Of a stretch of DNA of 64,000 nt, positions 50,157 to 58,630 are shown piece after piece; positions within the stretch are counted from its first letter, which is position 1, and each line of letters starts with the position of its first letter. The stretch spans positions 154,195 to 218,194 of the forward strand of contig NZ_JAGMUJ010000072.1 in the NCBI RefSeq assembly GCF_019049255.1, written 5' to 3'. The translations under genes and the position numbers were made by a program. This DNA comes from Streptomyces sp. AC558_RSS880. GTDB taxonomy: Bacteria > Actinomycetota > Actinomycetes > Streptomycetales > Streptomycetaceae. Under the pieces are notes generated by a model. It worked only from the letters and a program-made list of their open reading frames with translations, searched no databases and was not told the DNA's origin.

Positions 50157-50786
50157 TCACATGTGGGCGCCATACCCCGTCGCGGCGGCCGGGGTGTGGG
50201 CGATGAGGTGGCGGACCAGGGTCAGCAGGGTCTGGACGCCGGAGCTGGAGATACGGGCGTCGCAGCGGACGACGGGGATCTCCGCGGGGAGGTCGAGGGC
50301 GGCGCGCACCTCCTCGGGGTCGTAGCGGAAGGCACCGTCGAACTCGTTGACGGCGATGATGAATCCGAGACCGCGCTGCTCGAAGAAGTCGACCGCCGCG
50401 AAGCACTCCGCCAGGCGCCGGGTGTCGGCGAGGATGACCGCGCCGAGCGCGCCCTCGCAGAGCTCGTCCCACATGAACCAGAACCGTTCCTGGCCGGGAG
50501 TGCCGAACAGGTACAGCACGTGTTCCGCGTCGAGGGTGATGCGGCCGAAGTCCATGGCCACGGTCGTCTCGACCTTGTTCTCGATGCCGTCGAGGTTGTC
50601 GGTGCCGGCACTGACCGTGGTGAGGAGCTCCTCCGTGCTGAGGGGCGCGATCTCGCTGACCGCGCCGACGAAGGTCGTCTTGCCCACGCCGAACCCGCCC
50701 GCCACCAGGATCTTGAGTGCGGTGGGGAACGGGTCGTCGCCGTGGTCCGCGCCGTCGGCGTGGTCAGAGCTGTCGTCGTAGTCCAT
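50157..50786 (-). CDS. cvnD: Conservon GTPase (CvnD)
   Basis: Small Ras-like/MglA-type GTP-binding protein of 209 aa: P-loop GGFGVGKTT, switch region TVAMDFGRITL, LFGTPGQERFWFMW (G3) and a G4-type IIAVNEFDG. An acidic N-terminal tail precedes the fold. It overlaps cvnC by 23 bp. In Streptomyces conservons the kinase-like CvnA, roadblock CvnB, CvnC and GTPase CvnD form a membrane-associated signalling complex resembling eukaryotic G-protein systems. Confidence 0.94.
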   Translation of the reverse strand: MDYDDSSDHADGADHGDDPFPTALKILVAGGFGVGKTTFVGAVSEIAPLSTEELLTTVSAGTDNLDGIENKVETTVAMDFGRITLDAEHVLYLFGTPGQERFWFMWDELCEGALGAVILADTRRLAECFAAVDFFEQRGLGFIIAVNEFDGAFRYDPEEVRAALDLPAEIPVVRCDARISSSGVQTLLTLVRHLIAHTPAAATGYGAHM

Positions 50787-51135
50787 CGAGCACTGCCTCC
50801 AGAAGGGCCCGGTCCGTCGGGTTGTGGTGGAACGCGGGGGGCTTGTCGGTCAGCGCCCCGCATTCGACGAGGTCCGCCAGCAGCACCTTGGTGACGGCCA
50901 CCGGCAGCCTGAGATGGGCGGCGACCTCGGCGACCGGGACGGGGGCGCGGCACAGGTCGAGGGCCTGTGCGTGCTCGGGGCCGAGATAGCCGAGGGGGGT
51001 GGCGCCGGTGGCTCTGACCTGCGACATGAGGTCGAGGGCTACGGTGGGACGGGTGCGGCCGTTGCTGACCGTGAAGGGGCGCACCAGCCGTCCGGCCGCG
51101 TCGTCGAGCCAGGGCCCGTCACCGGCTGCCGTCAC
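50764..51135 (-). CDS. cvnC: Conservon DUF742 protein (CvnC)
   Basis: A 123-aa DUF742 protein with the conserved GRLVRPFTVSNGRTRP and winged-helix-like VAEVAAHLRLPVAVTKVLLADLVECGALT. GTG 51135 was preferred because GAGG lies 8 bases upstream; a TTG at 51141 that overlaps the cvnB stop is the alternative. The position between cvnB and cvnD is invariant in conservons. Confidence 0.92.
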   Translation of the reverse strand: MTAAGDGPWLDDAAGRLVRPFTVSNGRTRPTVALDLMSQVRATGATPLGYLGPEHAQALDLCRAPVPVAEVAAHLRLPVAVTKVLLADLVECGALTDKPPAFHHNPTDRALLEAVLDGLRRQL

Positions 51136-51137
51136 GC

Positions 51138-51572
51138 TCAAGGCCTCATCGCCGGCGGTTCGACGCCCTGCTGGCGGGGAGCGGTCATCAGGTACGGCCG
51201 TACGGACTTGACCAGCATCGCCATCTCGTAGCCGAGCACCGCCGCGTCGGCCTCGCGGCCGGCCATGACGGCGAGGCAGGTGCCGGAGCCGGCGGTGGTG
51301 ACGAACAGCAGTGTCGAGTCGAGCTCGACGACGACCTGGCGGACGTCGCCGCCGTCGCCGAAGCGGATGCCGGCGCTGCGGCCGAGGGAGTACAGGCCGG
51401 AGGCCAGGGCGGCCATGTGGTCGGCGGCGTCCGGGTCGAGTCCGTGCACGGACTTCACCAGTCCGTCGCAGGACAGCAGTACGGCGCTGTTGGTGTGCGG
51501 TACGCGTTGCACGAGGCCGCTCATCAGCCAGTCGAGGTCGGATACCTGGACGGTCGGCGCATCGCTCGCCAT
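51138..51572 (-). CDS. cvnB: Conservon roadblock/LC7 protein (CvnB)
   Basis: A 144-aa roadblock/LC7 domain protein: SDLDWLMSGLVQRVPHTNSAVLLSCDGLVKSV, then ADHMAALASGLYSLGRSAGIRF and VVVELDSTLLFVTTAGSGTCLAV. Such proteins act as regulators or GAP-like partners of MglA-type GTPases. ATG 51572 has AAGGAG at 10 bp; an upstream ATG at 51632 that overlaps the cvnA stop would add 20 residues. Confidence 0.93.
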   Translation of the reverse strand: MASDAPTVQVSDLDWLMSGLVQRVPHTNSAVLLSCDGLVKSVHGLDPDAADHMAALASGLYSLGRSAGIRFGDGGDVRQVVVELDSTLLFVTTAGSGTCLAVMAGREADAAVLGYEMAMLVKSVRPYLMTAPRQQGVEPPAMRP

Positions 51573-51628
51573 GGTGGATCGACTCCTTGGGGTACGAAGG
51601 TCTGCGGGAGCACTGAGGGTGGTGCCGG

Positions 51629-53671
51629 TCATCCGGCGGGGGCGCTCCCGTCGTGCCGGGCGGGGTGGTCGGTGGGGGGTACTGGTACGGCGGGCCGCGG
51701 TGCGGCGGGGGGCTCCTGCCGGGACTCCGCGAGGCTGACGCCGCGTTGGAAGGCGGCCATCAGGTTGGGGTCGTGCCCGGCGACGTACTCGGTGTCCTGG
51801 CGGGGAGCGGGGCCGTCGCGGAGCTGCGGGGCGATGTGCTCCTGGGCGCGGCGGCGGGGCAGCCGGGGTTTGCCCATGGTGCCGCGCACCGTGCCGCCGC
51901 GCGGGGCGAGGGACGTGGTCCCGTGGTCCGTGAGGGCGTCCCGGTCTCCGTGGTGGGTGCCTGGTACGGCCTCGGTGGGGTGGGGGCGCACCTCACGGGC
52001 ACCGCGCAGGGGCAGTGGCGGGGCGAGCGTGTCGCCGGAGGGAGACGGGGCCGGGGTGTGGGGGCGCGGGGGCACGGGCGTGAGGGGGACGACGGGTGCG
52101 GGCGGCGCGTCCACGGGAGTCGGTACGGACGACGTGTGACGGGCCGTCGGGACGGCGCCGGTGCCGGTGTCGTACGGCTGCGGTGCCGCGCCCGGCCCGC
52201 CGGCGGCTCCGGACCCCGTGCCGAGCAGTGCCTGCGGCACCACGAGCACGGCCTGGACCCCGCCGTAGATGTTGTTCTGGAGCCGGACGTGGATGCCGTG
52301 CCGCTTGGCGAGCTGGGAGACCACGAACAGGCCGATCCGGCCGTCGGCCAGCAGGCTGGCGACATGTACCTGGTCGGGGTCGGTGAGCAGCGCGTTCATC
52401 CGGTCCTGCTCGCCGACGGGCATGCCGAGTCCGCGGTCCTCGACCTCGACGGCGAGCCCGGAGGTGACGAGGCTGGCCCGCAGCAGCACCTGGGTGTGCG
52501 GGGCCGAGAACACCGTGGCGTTCTCGACGAGTTCGGCGAGCAGGTGGATGACGTCGGCGACGGCGTGCCCGCGCAGGGTGCCGTCGACCGGCGGCACGAG
52601 CTTGACCCGTGAGTACTGTTCGACCTCGGCGATCGCCGAGCGCAGCACCTCGGTCATGGGGACCGGGTTGCTCCACTGCCGCCGGGAGACGGCCCCGCCG
52701 AGCACGGCGAGGTTCTCGGCGTGGCGGCGGATGCGGGTGGCGAGGTGGTCGACGTGGAAGAGCCCCTTGAGCAGGTCGGGGTCCTCCATCTCGTTCTCCA
52801 GCTCGTCGAGGATGGAGATCTCGCGGTGCACCAGGGACTGCAGGCGCCGGGCGAGGTTGACGAACACCTCGAGCTTCTGTTCGCTGCCGGTCTGGCTGGA
52901 GAGCTGGGACGCCTGCACGACGGCCTGGACGGCCCCGTCGTGCGCGCGGGTGAGGTCGGCGGCGAGCAGGTCGAAGTCGGCGTCGTCGTCGAGGGCGTCG
53001 GCCTGTTCGCCCCGCCGCTCACGTGGGGGCGGGGCGTCGCCGCGGCGCAGCGTCTCGACCAGGGCGCGCAGGTCGGCCTCGTGCCGGGCGGTGCTCCGGC
53101 GCAGCGCGCCGATGCGGTCGTGCACGGACCGGGCGGCGCGGTCGGCGGCCACGGCGGCGATGACGACGCCGGCGCACGTCACCGAGGTGGCGCCGCCCAG
53201 GACGGCCCACAGGGTGAGGCTCGGCCGGACCCCGGTGGAGCGGACGGTGAAGAGCACGGCCGCGCAGGCGCTGAGGGCCACCGCCACGGGCGGGAGCACG
53301 GCGAGACGCAGCAGTTGGGGCCGTATCGGTGTCTCGGGCAGCGCGGGAGCGGTCCGCGAGGGCGGCCGACCGTGCCGCCCGCCCTCGCGGCGGTCCGCCG
53401 GACCGGCCCGGCGGGCCCGGGCGTCGGCGGGGTGCGCATCGCTGCGATCCGGCTCGCGGGCCACGACCGTGGTGCCGACGGTGCCCCGCGCTCCGGCCGG
53501 ACCCGGGACGCCGGCCGGGCCCGGGCGTCGGGGCCCTTCGCCCCGTCCGCTCCCTCGTCCGCCTTGTGGCTGCACGTACCGGTCCCCGCTCCCTGATCCG
53601 ACTGTTGGACGCGGCCCCTGACGCAGAAGCGCCCTACGACATGAGGTGCCGCGGTGCCGCCCGACCGACAC
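51629..53671 (-). CDS. cvnA: Conservon histidine-kinase-like sensor (CvnA)
   Basis: Membrane sensor ATPase of up to 680 aa. Two hydrophobic segments (LLRLAVLPPVAVALSACAAVLF and LWAVLGGATSVTCAGVVIAAVA) lie near 120-175. They are followed by a helical region (VNLARRLQSLVHREISILDELE) and a HATPase_c domain with LLAELVENATVFS and VEDRGLGMP. The C-terminal 180 residues are Pro-rich and disordered. The first 100 residues are low-complexity and unlike the family, so the true start may lie downstream; 53671 is the longest supported GTG. Confidence 0.88.
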   Translation of the reverse strand: MSVGRHRGTSCRRALLRQGPRPTVGSGSGDRYVQPQGGRGSGRGEGPRRPGPAGVPGPAGARGTVGTTVVAREPDRSDAHPADARARRAGPADRREGGRHGRPPSRTAPALPETPIRPQLLRLAVLPPVAVALSACAAVLFTVRSTGVRPSLTLWAVLGGATSVTCAGVVIAAVAADRAARSVHDRIGALRRSTARHEADLRALVETLRRGDAPPPRERRGEQADALDDDADFDLLAADLTRAHDGAVQAVVQASQLSSQTGSEQKLEVFVNLARRLQSLVHREISILDELENEMEDPDLLKGLFHVDHLATRIRRHAENLAVLGGAVSRRQWSNPVPMTEVLRSAIAEVEQYSRVKLVPPVDGTLRGHAVADVIHLLAELVENATVFSAPHTQVLLRASLVTSGLAVEVEDRGLGMPVGEQDRMNALLTDPDQVHVASLLADGRIGLFVVSQLAKRHGIHVRLQNNIYGGVQAVLVVPQALLGTGSGAAGGPGAAPQPYDTGTGAVPTARHTSSVPTPVDAPPAPVVPLTPVPPRPHTPAPSPSGDTLAPPLPLRGAREVRPHPTEAVPGTHHGDRDALTDHGTTSLAPRGGTVRGTMGKPRLPRRRAQEHIAPQLRDGPAPRQDTEYVAGHDPNLMAAFQRGVSLAESRQEPPAAPRPAVPVPPTDHPARHDGSAPAG

Positions 53672-54191
53672 TCACCGTAGTCGCCACCGCATCATGTGCG
53701 GTGGGCAGTTGACAAACTCATGCGGACAGCATCGCGCTCTGGTATGAGGCTTCGTACGACAGACCGATAACCCTCTCGAGCGAGGGATCGCGAATAAGCA
53801 AAGAGCGATCGAGGCTGGTCACAAGCGGTCGCCGCGGATCCGTGAGGATGAAGGGCACCCGGTGGCCGGAATCACGCCGGAACACCTTCACCCCGCCCGG
53901 AGCCGACAGGTCGGACGCTTCCGGCCACCGCCGAGGCACCTTGCCCCTTCGGCCAGAACATCACTCACCGTAACGTCCCGGCCGGGACAGGGAGGCGTCC
54001 ACCGCCGAGGCGGTGTGCGGGGCGAGGGCGGGCTCTCCCTGGGCCGGCAGGAGGCCGTCGTCGTCGTACGGCAGGTCGGGACGGGCCCGGACGCCTTCGC
54101 CGGCAGGCGGTGTTCCTCATCGCGCCACGACTCGTACACCGGCGGGTCGTTGTCCAGCCGCGCGCCGAACGGCACCTGCCGCCCTGTGAAA
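53672..54191. other. 520-bp gap upstream of conservon: no intact gene
   Basis: This stretch should contain the cvnA promoter, but none is clear. 53718-53939 is open on the minus strand (73 codons), with unremarkable sequence. On the minus strand from about 54186 to 53960, VPFGARLDNDPPVYESWRDE in one frame and DLPYDDDGLLPAQGEPALAP in another both look protein-like. This suggests the frameshifted tail of a lost gene. The stretch around 53740-53860 is noticeably less GC-rich than its surroundings. Confidence 0.35.
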
Positions 54192-54235
54192 CGCGGGTTC
54201 GGAGCAGCCGCCCGGGCGGCTGCTCCGAACCCGCG
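54192..54235 (-). terminator. Perfect 22-bp palindromic terminator
   Basis: CGCGGGTTCGGAGCAGCCGC at 54192 begins an inverted repeat whose halves (54192-54213 and 54214-54235) are exact complements. It ends 6 bp after the minus-strand stop of the secreted-protein gene. Confidence 0.85.
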
Positions 54236-54241
54236 GGCCGG

Positions 54242-55612
54242 TCAGTTGACGGCCAGGACCGCCGTGTTGTTCGTGAGGTCCGGGTCGAAGTCGAAGGGGT
54301 ACTCGCCGAACTCGCCGTACGGCGGGTGGATGCTCACGGCACCGGTCGCGCCGGGCACCACGGTGTCGACGCGCACGGAGAACGCGAACGTGCGCCGGGT
54401 GTCCTCCAGCACCCAGTACCGCAGGTCGCAGTCGTAGCGCGGGGCGCCCGTCTGCTTCGGGTGGTAGCCGCCGTCGCGGGTGCGCGGGGAGCAGCCGGAC
54501 GGCACACCGGTGACCGTGGTGCCCTCGGGCACGACCAGCCGGACCTCGGCGACCGGGTCGCCGGAGCCGAGGTTGCCGAGCCAGGCCGGTCCGTTGTTCT
54601 TGAACGTGAGCTCGGCCGTGACCGTCTCGCCCGCCGCGCCGGAGACGGTGTCACCGGTCACGGAGAAGTCCGCGGTGTTCTCCGCGCCGATCTGGAGGAC
54701 CGTGTAGTCGTTGTAGGAGTCGATGTCCTGGGCACCGCCGCCCGGCTCGACGTCGATGTCGAGCCGCTCGCTCAGCGCGTGCGGGGCGAGTCGCACCGTC
54801 AGCGGCTCGGGCAGCTCGAAGGACTCGCCCGGCGCCAGCACCTGATCGAACGTGCAGATCGCCTTGTTCGACGGTGCGTAGTCGTTGCCGTCCGTCGTGG
54901 TGTAGGCGCAGGCGTCGTACCGGGTCAGGTCCGTCAGGCCGTACGAGGCGTACAGCTTGACGGTGAACCCGTTCGCGCTCTCGTTGCCGTTGTTGGTGAC
55001 CCTGAACGGGATCGTCCGCTCGTCGCCGGGCAGACCGTCCTCGATGTCGGCGACGGGGCCGATGGCGAGATCGGGTCCGGCGCCGACGGTGAGCGTGGTG
55101 TCGAAGCTGTCGTGCGGCGCGGTGAGCGTCCCGTCGGGGCCACCGGTGGCCGTCGCCCCGTAGGTGATCCTGCCCTGCGCGCCGGCTTCGGCGCCGTCGG
55201 CCGCGCGCACCGTCAGGAACACCTGGTCCTCGTAGTCGCCCCCGATCGCGGGGACCACGGGGATGTCGCACACCGCGCCGGCGCCGCTCGGCGTGCAGTT
55301 GTCGGACCAGGTCACCTCGGCGACCCCGGCGAGGTCGGAGACGTCGATGGTGAGCCTGCCGTCGGTCACCGTGAAGTTGTCGTTGTCGTGGTAGATGCCG
55401 ACGCCGAGGGTGCGGGACTGCGGCTGACCGCCGTCGGTGCCGGTCGGCAGCGTCTGCTCGTACGGCGTGTTGATCCACAGCTGGTCGGTCTGCGGCGGGT
55501 CGTCGGCGGCGGACGCGGGCGCGGCGAGGCCGGCCGTCAGCAGACCGGCCGCCACCGCCACGGCGGCGCCGGATCTGAGACGTACCGGGCGTCCGGCAGA
55601 TAACAGGCTCAT
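54242..55612 (-). CDS. Secreted beta-sandwich (DUF11/CARDB-like) surface protein
   Basis: A 456-aa exported protein with a signal peptide (AAVAVAAGLLTAGLAAPASA, cleaved at ASAADD). It is built of three or four immunoglobulin-like beta domains: GPVADIEDGLPGDERTIPFRVTNNGNESANGF and AAGETVTAELTFKNNGPAWLGNL are typical CARDB/DUF11 repeats. Paired cysteines (DNCTPSGAGAVCDIP, CAYTTT...ICTF) probably form disulphides. There is no LPxTG or C-terminal anchor, so it is released. Function is unknown; adhesion or a spore-surface role is speculative. Confidence 0.88.
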   Translation of the reverse strand: MSLLSAGRPVRLRSGAAVAVAAGLLTAGLAAPASAADDPPQTDQLWINTPYEQTLPTGTDGGQPQSRTLGVGIYHDNDNFTVTDGRLTIDVSDLAGVAEVTWSDNCTPSGAGAVCDIPVVPAIGGDYEDQVFLTVRAADGAEAGAQGRITYGATATGGPDGTLTAPHDSFDTTLTVGAGPDLAIGPVADIEDGLPGDERTIPFRVTNNGNESANGFTVKLYASYGLTDLTRYDACAYTTTDGNDYAPSNKAICTFDQVLAPGESFELPEPLTVRLAPHALSERLDIDVEPGGGAQDIDSYNDYTVLQIGAENTADFSVTGDTVSGAAGETVTAELTFKNNGPAWLGNLGSGDPVAEVRLVVPEGTTVTGVPSGCSPRTRDGGYHPKQTGAPRYDCDLRYWVLEDTRRTFAFSVRVDTVVPGATGAVSIHPPYGEFGEYPFDFDPDLTNNTAVLAVN

Positions 55613-55720
55613 CGTTACCCCCCAAGGGTGTGGTAAGGCGACTGGCGCGCCAGGAGCCCCGGCGCACCGAAAGGATCATCACACGGCGGGAAAGCCCGGC
55701 GCGCCCCGGTTTCCGGCCCC

Positions 55721-55830
55721 GTCGGAGAACACGTGGAGGAGTGCTTCCAGACGGCGGAGCAGGAGTACGGCCCGGACGACCACCGGGTTCGCCGCTGTCC
55801 CGGCCGGCACCGCTCCATGACCGCCCCGTC
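55721..55830 (+). pseudogene. IS701-family-like transposase C-terminal remnant
   Basis: The plus-strand frame reads GEHVEECFQTAEQEYGPDDH then RVRRCPGRHRSMT. The block (V/I)EECFQTAK-E-GLDHYQVRRYPGWHRHMT is characteristic of the last third of IS701-type DDE transposases, including the catalytic Glu. The frame degenerates on both sides. The rest of the 318-bp gap (55613-55930) shows no gene and should hold the promoter of the secreted-protein gene. Confidence 0.5.
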
Positions 55831-55920
55831 CAAGGCCCGCATCACACGGTCGCGCCTTTCGGACGTAAGGTGCTCCGGCCTCCGGGCCGTCTCCCCGAAC
55901 TCGTCCCCGACCGACGTCAC

Positions 55921-55948
55921 CGCTCACCGCTCACCGCTCACCGCTCAC
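55921..55948. repeat. CGCTCAC 7-bp tandem repeat (four copies)
   Basis: Four exact copies of CGCTCAC stand in a row, overlapping the truncated metallohydrolase stop. Seven-base units change reading frame with copy number, so slippage here would alter the end of that remnant. Confidence 0.8.
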
Positions 55949-56338
55949 CGGCGAGGTCGAGATCACCCTGCTCGTCCCGGCCACACCCTCAGCGCCCCTC
56001 GGACGCCGCCACGGACGCGCGATCGGACCGGACACCGCCCGCCACCACGCCTCCACCGGCAGCCTCCCCGCCGGCTCGAACGGCTCACCCGGCCGCGGGA
56101 ACGCCACCGCCTGCCCCGCCTCCCCGGCCACGTCCTTCATCCACTCCCCCGGCTCCGCCCACGCGTGCGGCGCCAGGTTGAAGGTGCCCCAGTGGATGGG
56201 CAGCAGCACGCCGGCCGCGTCACCGCCCTGCAGGTCGAGATGGGCCCGGACGCCTTCCTCGGGCGTCATGTGGATGCCGGGCAACATGACGCCCTGGCAG
56301 GCGCCAGGAAACCAGGAGTCGTCGAACGACGTCGGCAT
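55931..56338 (-). pseudogene. Truncated MBL-fold metallohydrolase (C-terminal part)
   Basis: The 135-codon frame encodes only the last third of a UlaG/NAPE-PLD-like metallo-beta-lactamase-fold hydrolase. IHMTPEEGVRAHLDL and AGVLLPIHWGTFNLAPHAWAEPGEWM are the conserved blocks with the final metal-binding His. The N-terminal HxHxDH metal site, about 250 residues, is missing, and the sequence before the match (MPTSFDDSWFPGACQ) is not family-like. The C-terminus runs into a 7-bp tandem repeat. It is almost certainly non-functional. Confidence 0.78.
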
Positions 56339-56379
56339 GGCTGCGGCCGGTAGGGCTGCGGGGCCGGAATCCTGGACGC

Positions 56380-57195
56380 GTGCAAGAGCAGCAGCGGTAC
56401 GACGTGTGGTCGGCCGGGGCCGCCTACGAGCGGTACATGGGCCGCTGGAGCCGCCGCGTCGCCGAGCGGTTCGGCGCCTGGCTCGGCGCCGCCGACGGTC
56501 TGCGCTGGCTGGACGTGGGCTGCGGTGCGGGCGGCCTGACGACCGTGGTGGTCGCCCGCTGCCGACCCCGCGCGGTGGTGGGAATCGACCGGTCGGAGGG
56601 GTTCGTCGCCCAAGCGCGGGCGTCCGCCTCCTCGCCCGCGCACTTCGTCGTGGCCGACGCGATGGCGCTGCCCGTACGCGACGAGGCGTGCGACGTGGTC
56701 GCCAGCGGCCTGGTCCTGAACTTCCTGCCCTCCCCCGCCGCGGCGGTCGCCCGGATGGCGCGGGTGACCCGGCCGGGTGGCCTGGTCGCCGCGTACGTGT
56801 GGGACTACGCCGAAGGCATGGGCTTCCTGCGACGTTTCTGGGACGCCGCCGTCGAGGTGGACCCGGCCGCGGCCCCGCTGGACGAGGGCCGCCGGTTCCC
56901 GGTCTGCCGCCCGGAGGCGTTGCGCGCGGTCTGGGCCGGGGCGGGACTCGCGGACGTGTCCGTCGTCCCGATCGAGGTGCCCACGGTCTTCACCGACTTC
57001 GCCGACCTGTGGGACCCCTTCCGGGCGGGCCAGGGTCCCGCGCCGGGTTATCTCGCCGCCCTCGCCCCGGCCCACCGGGAGCGGGTACGAGACGCACTGA
57101 GCGCGAAAGTTCCCCGGGAGGCGGACGGCTCCGTCGCGCTCACGGCCCTGGCCTGGGCGGTACGAGGCCGCAGGAGCGACCGGGCTGCCCCGTAG
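56380..57195 (+). CDS. Class I SAM-dependent methyltransferase (UbiE/Methyltransf_11)
   Basis: A 271-aa methyltransferase: motif I WLDVGCGAGGLTTVVV, acidic loop VVGIDRSEGFVAQA, motif II FVVADAMALPVRDEACDVVASGLVLNFLP and post-motif ARVTRPGGLVAAYVWDYA. It starts with GTG. It is a single gene between remnants of other genes, yet intact over its full length. The substrate is unknown. Confidence 0.87.
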   Translation: MQEQQRYDVWSAGAAYERYMGRWSRRVAERFGAWLGAADGLRWLDVGCGAGGLTTVVVARCRPRAVVGIDRSEGFVAQARASASSPAHFVVADAMALPVRDEACDVVASGLVLNFLPSPAAAVARMARVTRPGGLVAAYVWDYAEGMGFLRRFWDAAVEVDPAAAPLDEGRRFPVCRPEALRAVWAGAGLADVSVVPIEVPTVFTDFADLWDPFRAGQGPAPGYLAALAPAHRERVRDALSAKVPREADGSVALTALAWAVRGRRSDRAAP

Positions 57196-57260
57196 TGCTT
57201 CGTCATGTCGGGTGATCTCGGCCTGGTAGGGGGCATCGTCCGGGTACGAGGTCGGGGGAG

Positions 57261-57369
57261 GTGGAGCCGCTTCGGTGTCAGTTGTCGGAGTGCGTTGCCG
57301 AGGTGTTCGGCTCGTCGCCTCGGCGGGATCAGCGGGCTCGGGTCGGCATCCTGCTGCGAGACGCCGGCG
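57261..57369 (+). pseudogene. Possible transposase N-terminal remnant (IS701-like)
   Basis: The frame from GTG 57261 encodes ECVAEVFGSSPRRDQRARVG. The pattern F-S-(P/L)-R-R-D-Q-R-x-(R/K)-(G/A) resembles the start of IS701-type transposases; the similarity is lost by about 57370. It is short, so coincidence is possible, but a C-terminal piece of the same family lies 1.5 kb away in the same orientation. Confidence 0.35.
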
Positions 57370-58380
57370 TCAGCCGTTCCCACCGGGTTCATCCGCGCCG
57401 TTCTTCGCCGGCGCCAGGTCGGCGAGAGCGCGTAGCGTCGCCTCTGCCTCGGTGATCAGCCGGTGGACGAGTTCGGCGGCCGGGGCGATGTCGCGGACGA
57501 GGCCGGCGGTCTGGCCCGTCAGCGGGATCAGTTCGTGCGCCGTACCGTCGCGCATCGACGTCATCACCTCGCTGCGCAACGCCTCGGCCCGGTCGGCGGC
57601 CGCTTCGGGGTCGGCGTTCCCCTCCTCGACGAACCGGGTGCGCAGCGACCGGGGGACGGTCATGTACCCACCCTCGGTCGGCGGGGGCAGGATGTGCTCG
57701 ACGAACGCCACTTTGACAGCGTCCTGACTAGCGGCGGAGACGATGGCTGCCTTCCAGTCGTCGCTGACCCCGCATTCGGCCGAGGCCAGGAATCGGGTGC
57801 CGATGTTCACGCCCTGCGCCCCCAGGGCCAGTGCCGCGGCGATGCCCCGCCCGTCGGCGACGCCGCCGGAGGCGAGTACCGGCAGCGGCCGGACGGCGTC
57901 GACGACCTGCGGTACCAGCGCCATTGTGCTGACATCGCCGCAGAACCCGCCGGCTTCGGTGCCCTGCGCGCTGATCACGTCGACGCCGGCCTCGGCCGCG
58001 CGCACCGCCTGCTCGACCGTCGTCACCTGCTGCAGAAAGATCGCGCCGGCATCGTGGACGCGGGTCACCAGGTCATCCGGCTCGCCGAGCGCGAGGGAGA
58101 ACACCGGTGGGGACTCGGCGATCACCGCGTCGAAGACCTCGGGGTCGAACGGCCGCCGGGTCATGTTCAGCGCGAACGGCCGGTCGGTGAGATCGCGCAG
58201 CCGACGCACGTCGTCACGGACCTGCGCCGGCGTGCGCAGCGTGGTGGGGACGCTGCCCAGCGCCCCGGCGTCGCTGACCGCCGCGGCAAGCCGCATGCTC
58301 TGCTGCCAGGGCCCTCCGAGCGGCCCTTGCACGATCGGCACCTCGATGCCCAGTACTCCGCACACCGGTGTCCGCAGCAT
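57370..58380 (-). CDS. Nitronate monooxygenase-like FMN oxidoreductase
   Basis: TIM-barrel flavoprotein of 336 aa in the NMO / 2-nitropropane dioxygenase family. Blocks are GIEVPIVQGPLGGPWQQSMRLAAAVSDAGALGSV, the FMN phosphate region LPVLASGGVADGRGIAAALALGAQGVNIGTRFLA, and VDVISAQGTEAGGFCGDV. The catalytic His of class I enzymes (GGH) is Phe here, so a true nitronate monooxygenase activity is doubtful; FabK-like or other ene-type oxidation is possible. ATG 58380 has GGAGG upstream. Confidence 0.85.
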   Translation of the reverse strand: MLRTPVCGVLGIEVPIVQGPLGGPWQQSMRLAAAVSDAGALGSVPTTLRTPAQVRDDVRRLRDLTDRPFALNMTRRPFDPEVFDAVIAESPPVFSLALGEPDDLVTRVHDAGAIFLQQVTTVEQAVRAAEAGVDVISAQGTEAGGFCGDVSTMALVPQVVDAVRPLPVLASGGVADGRGIAAALALGAQGVNIGTRFLASAECGVSDDWKAAIVSAASQDAVKVAFVEHILPPPTEGGYMTVPRSLRTRFVEEGNADPEAAADRAEALRSEVMTSMRDGTAHELIPLTGQTAGLVRDIAPAAELVHRLITEAEATLRALADLAPAKNGADEPGGNG

Positions 58381-58630
58381 CGCGCCTCCATCCCGCAGGA
58401 CCCGAGACAGGGATCGTCCGGACATCAATCCTAGGCGTGACGGTTCCCGGCCACCTGTCGAACCGTACGGACGGAGACCTCATCGGTGCTGGAGGGTTTG
58501 CCTTCCGGGTCATGCCGGGTCCTGGTCCCGGCGCCTGGAACCTCGAGCCGAGGCAGAGTGCGGGACAGACCACCGACGCGTGCTTCCGTGCACGGGTGCG
58601 CGTCCTGGACCGTCCCCCTACGATGCGGAT

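Noticed and set aside
53718..53939. Small 73-codon minus-strand frame upstream of cvnA
   Set aside because: There is no ribosome binding site, no recognised family and it overlaps the probable promoter region; support is insufficient for a gene call.
55921..55948. CRISPR-like repeats
   Set aside because: The units are 7 bp without spacers, a simple tandem repeat.
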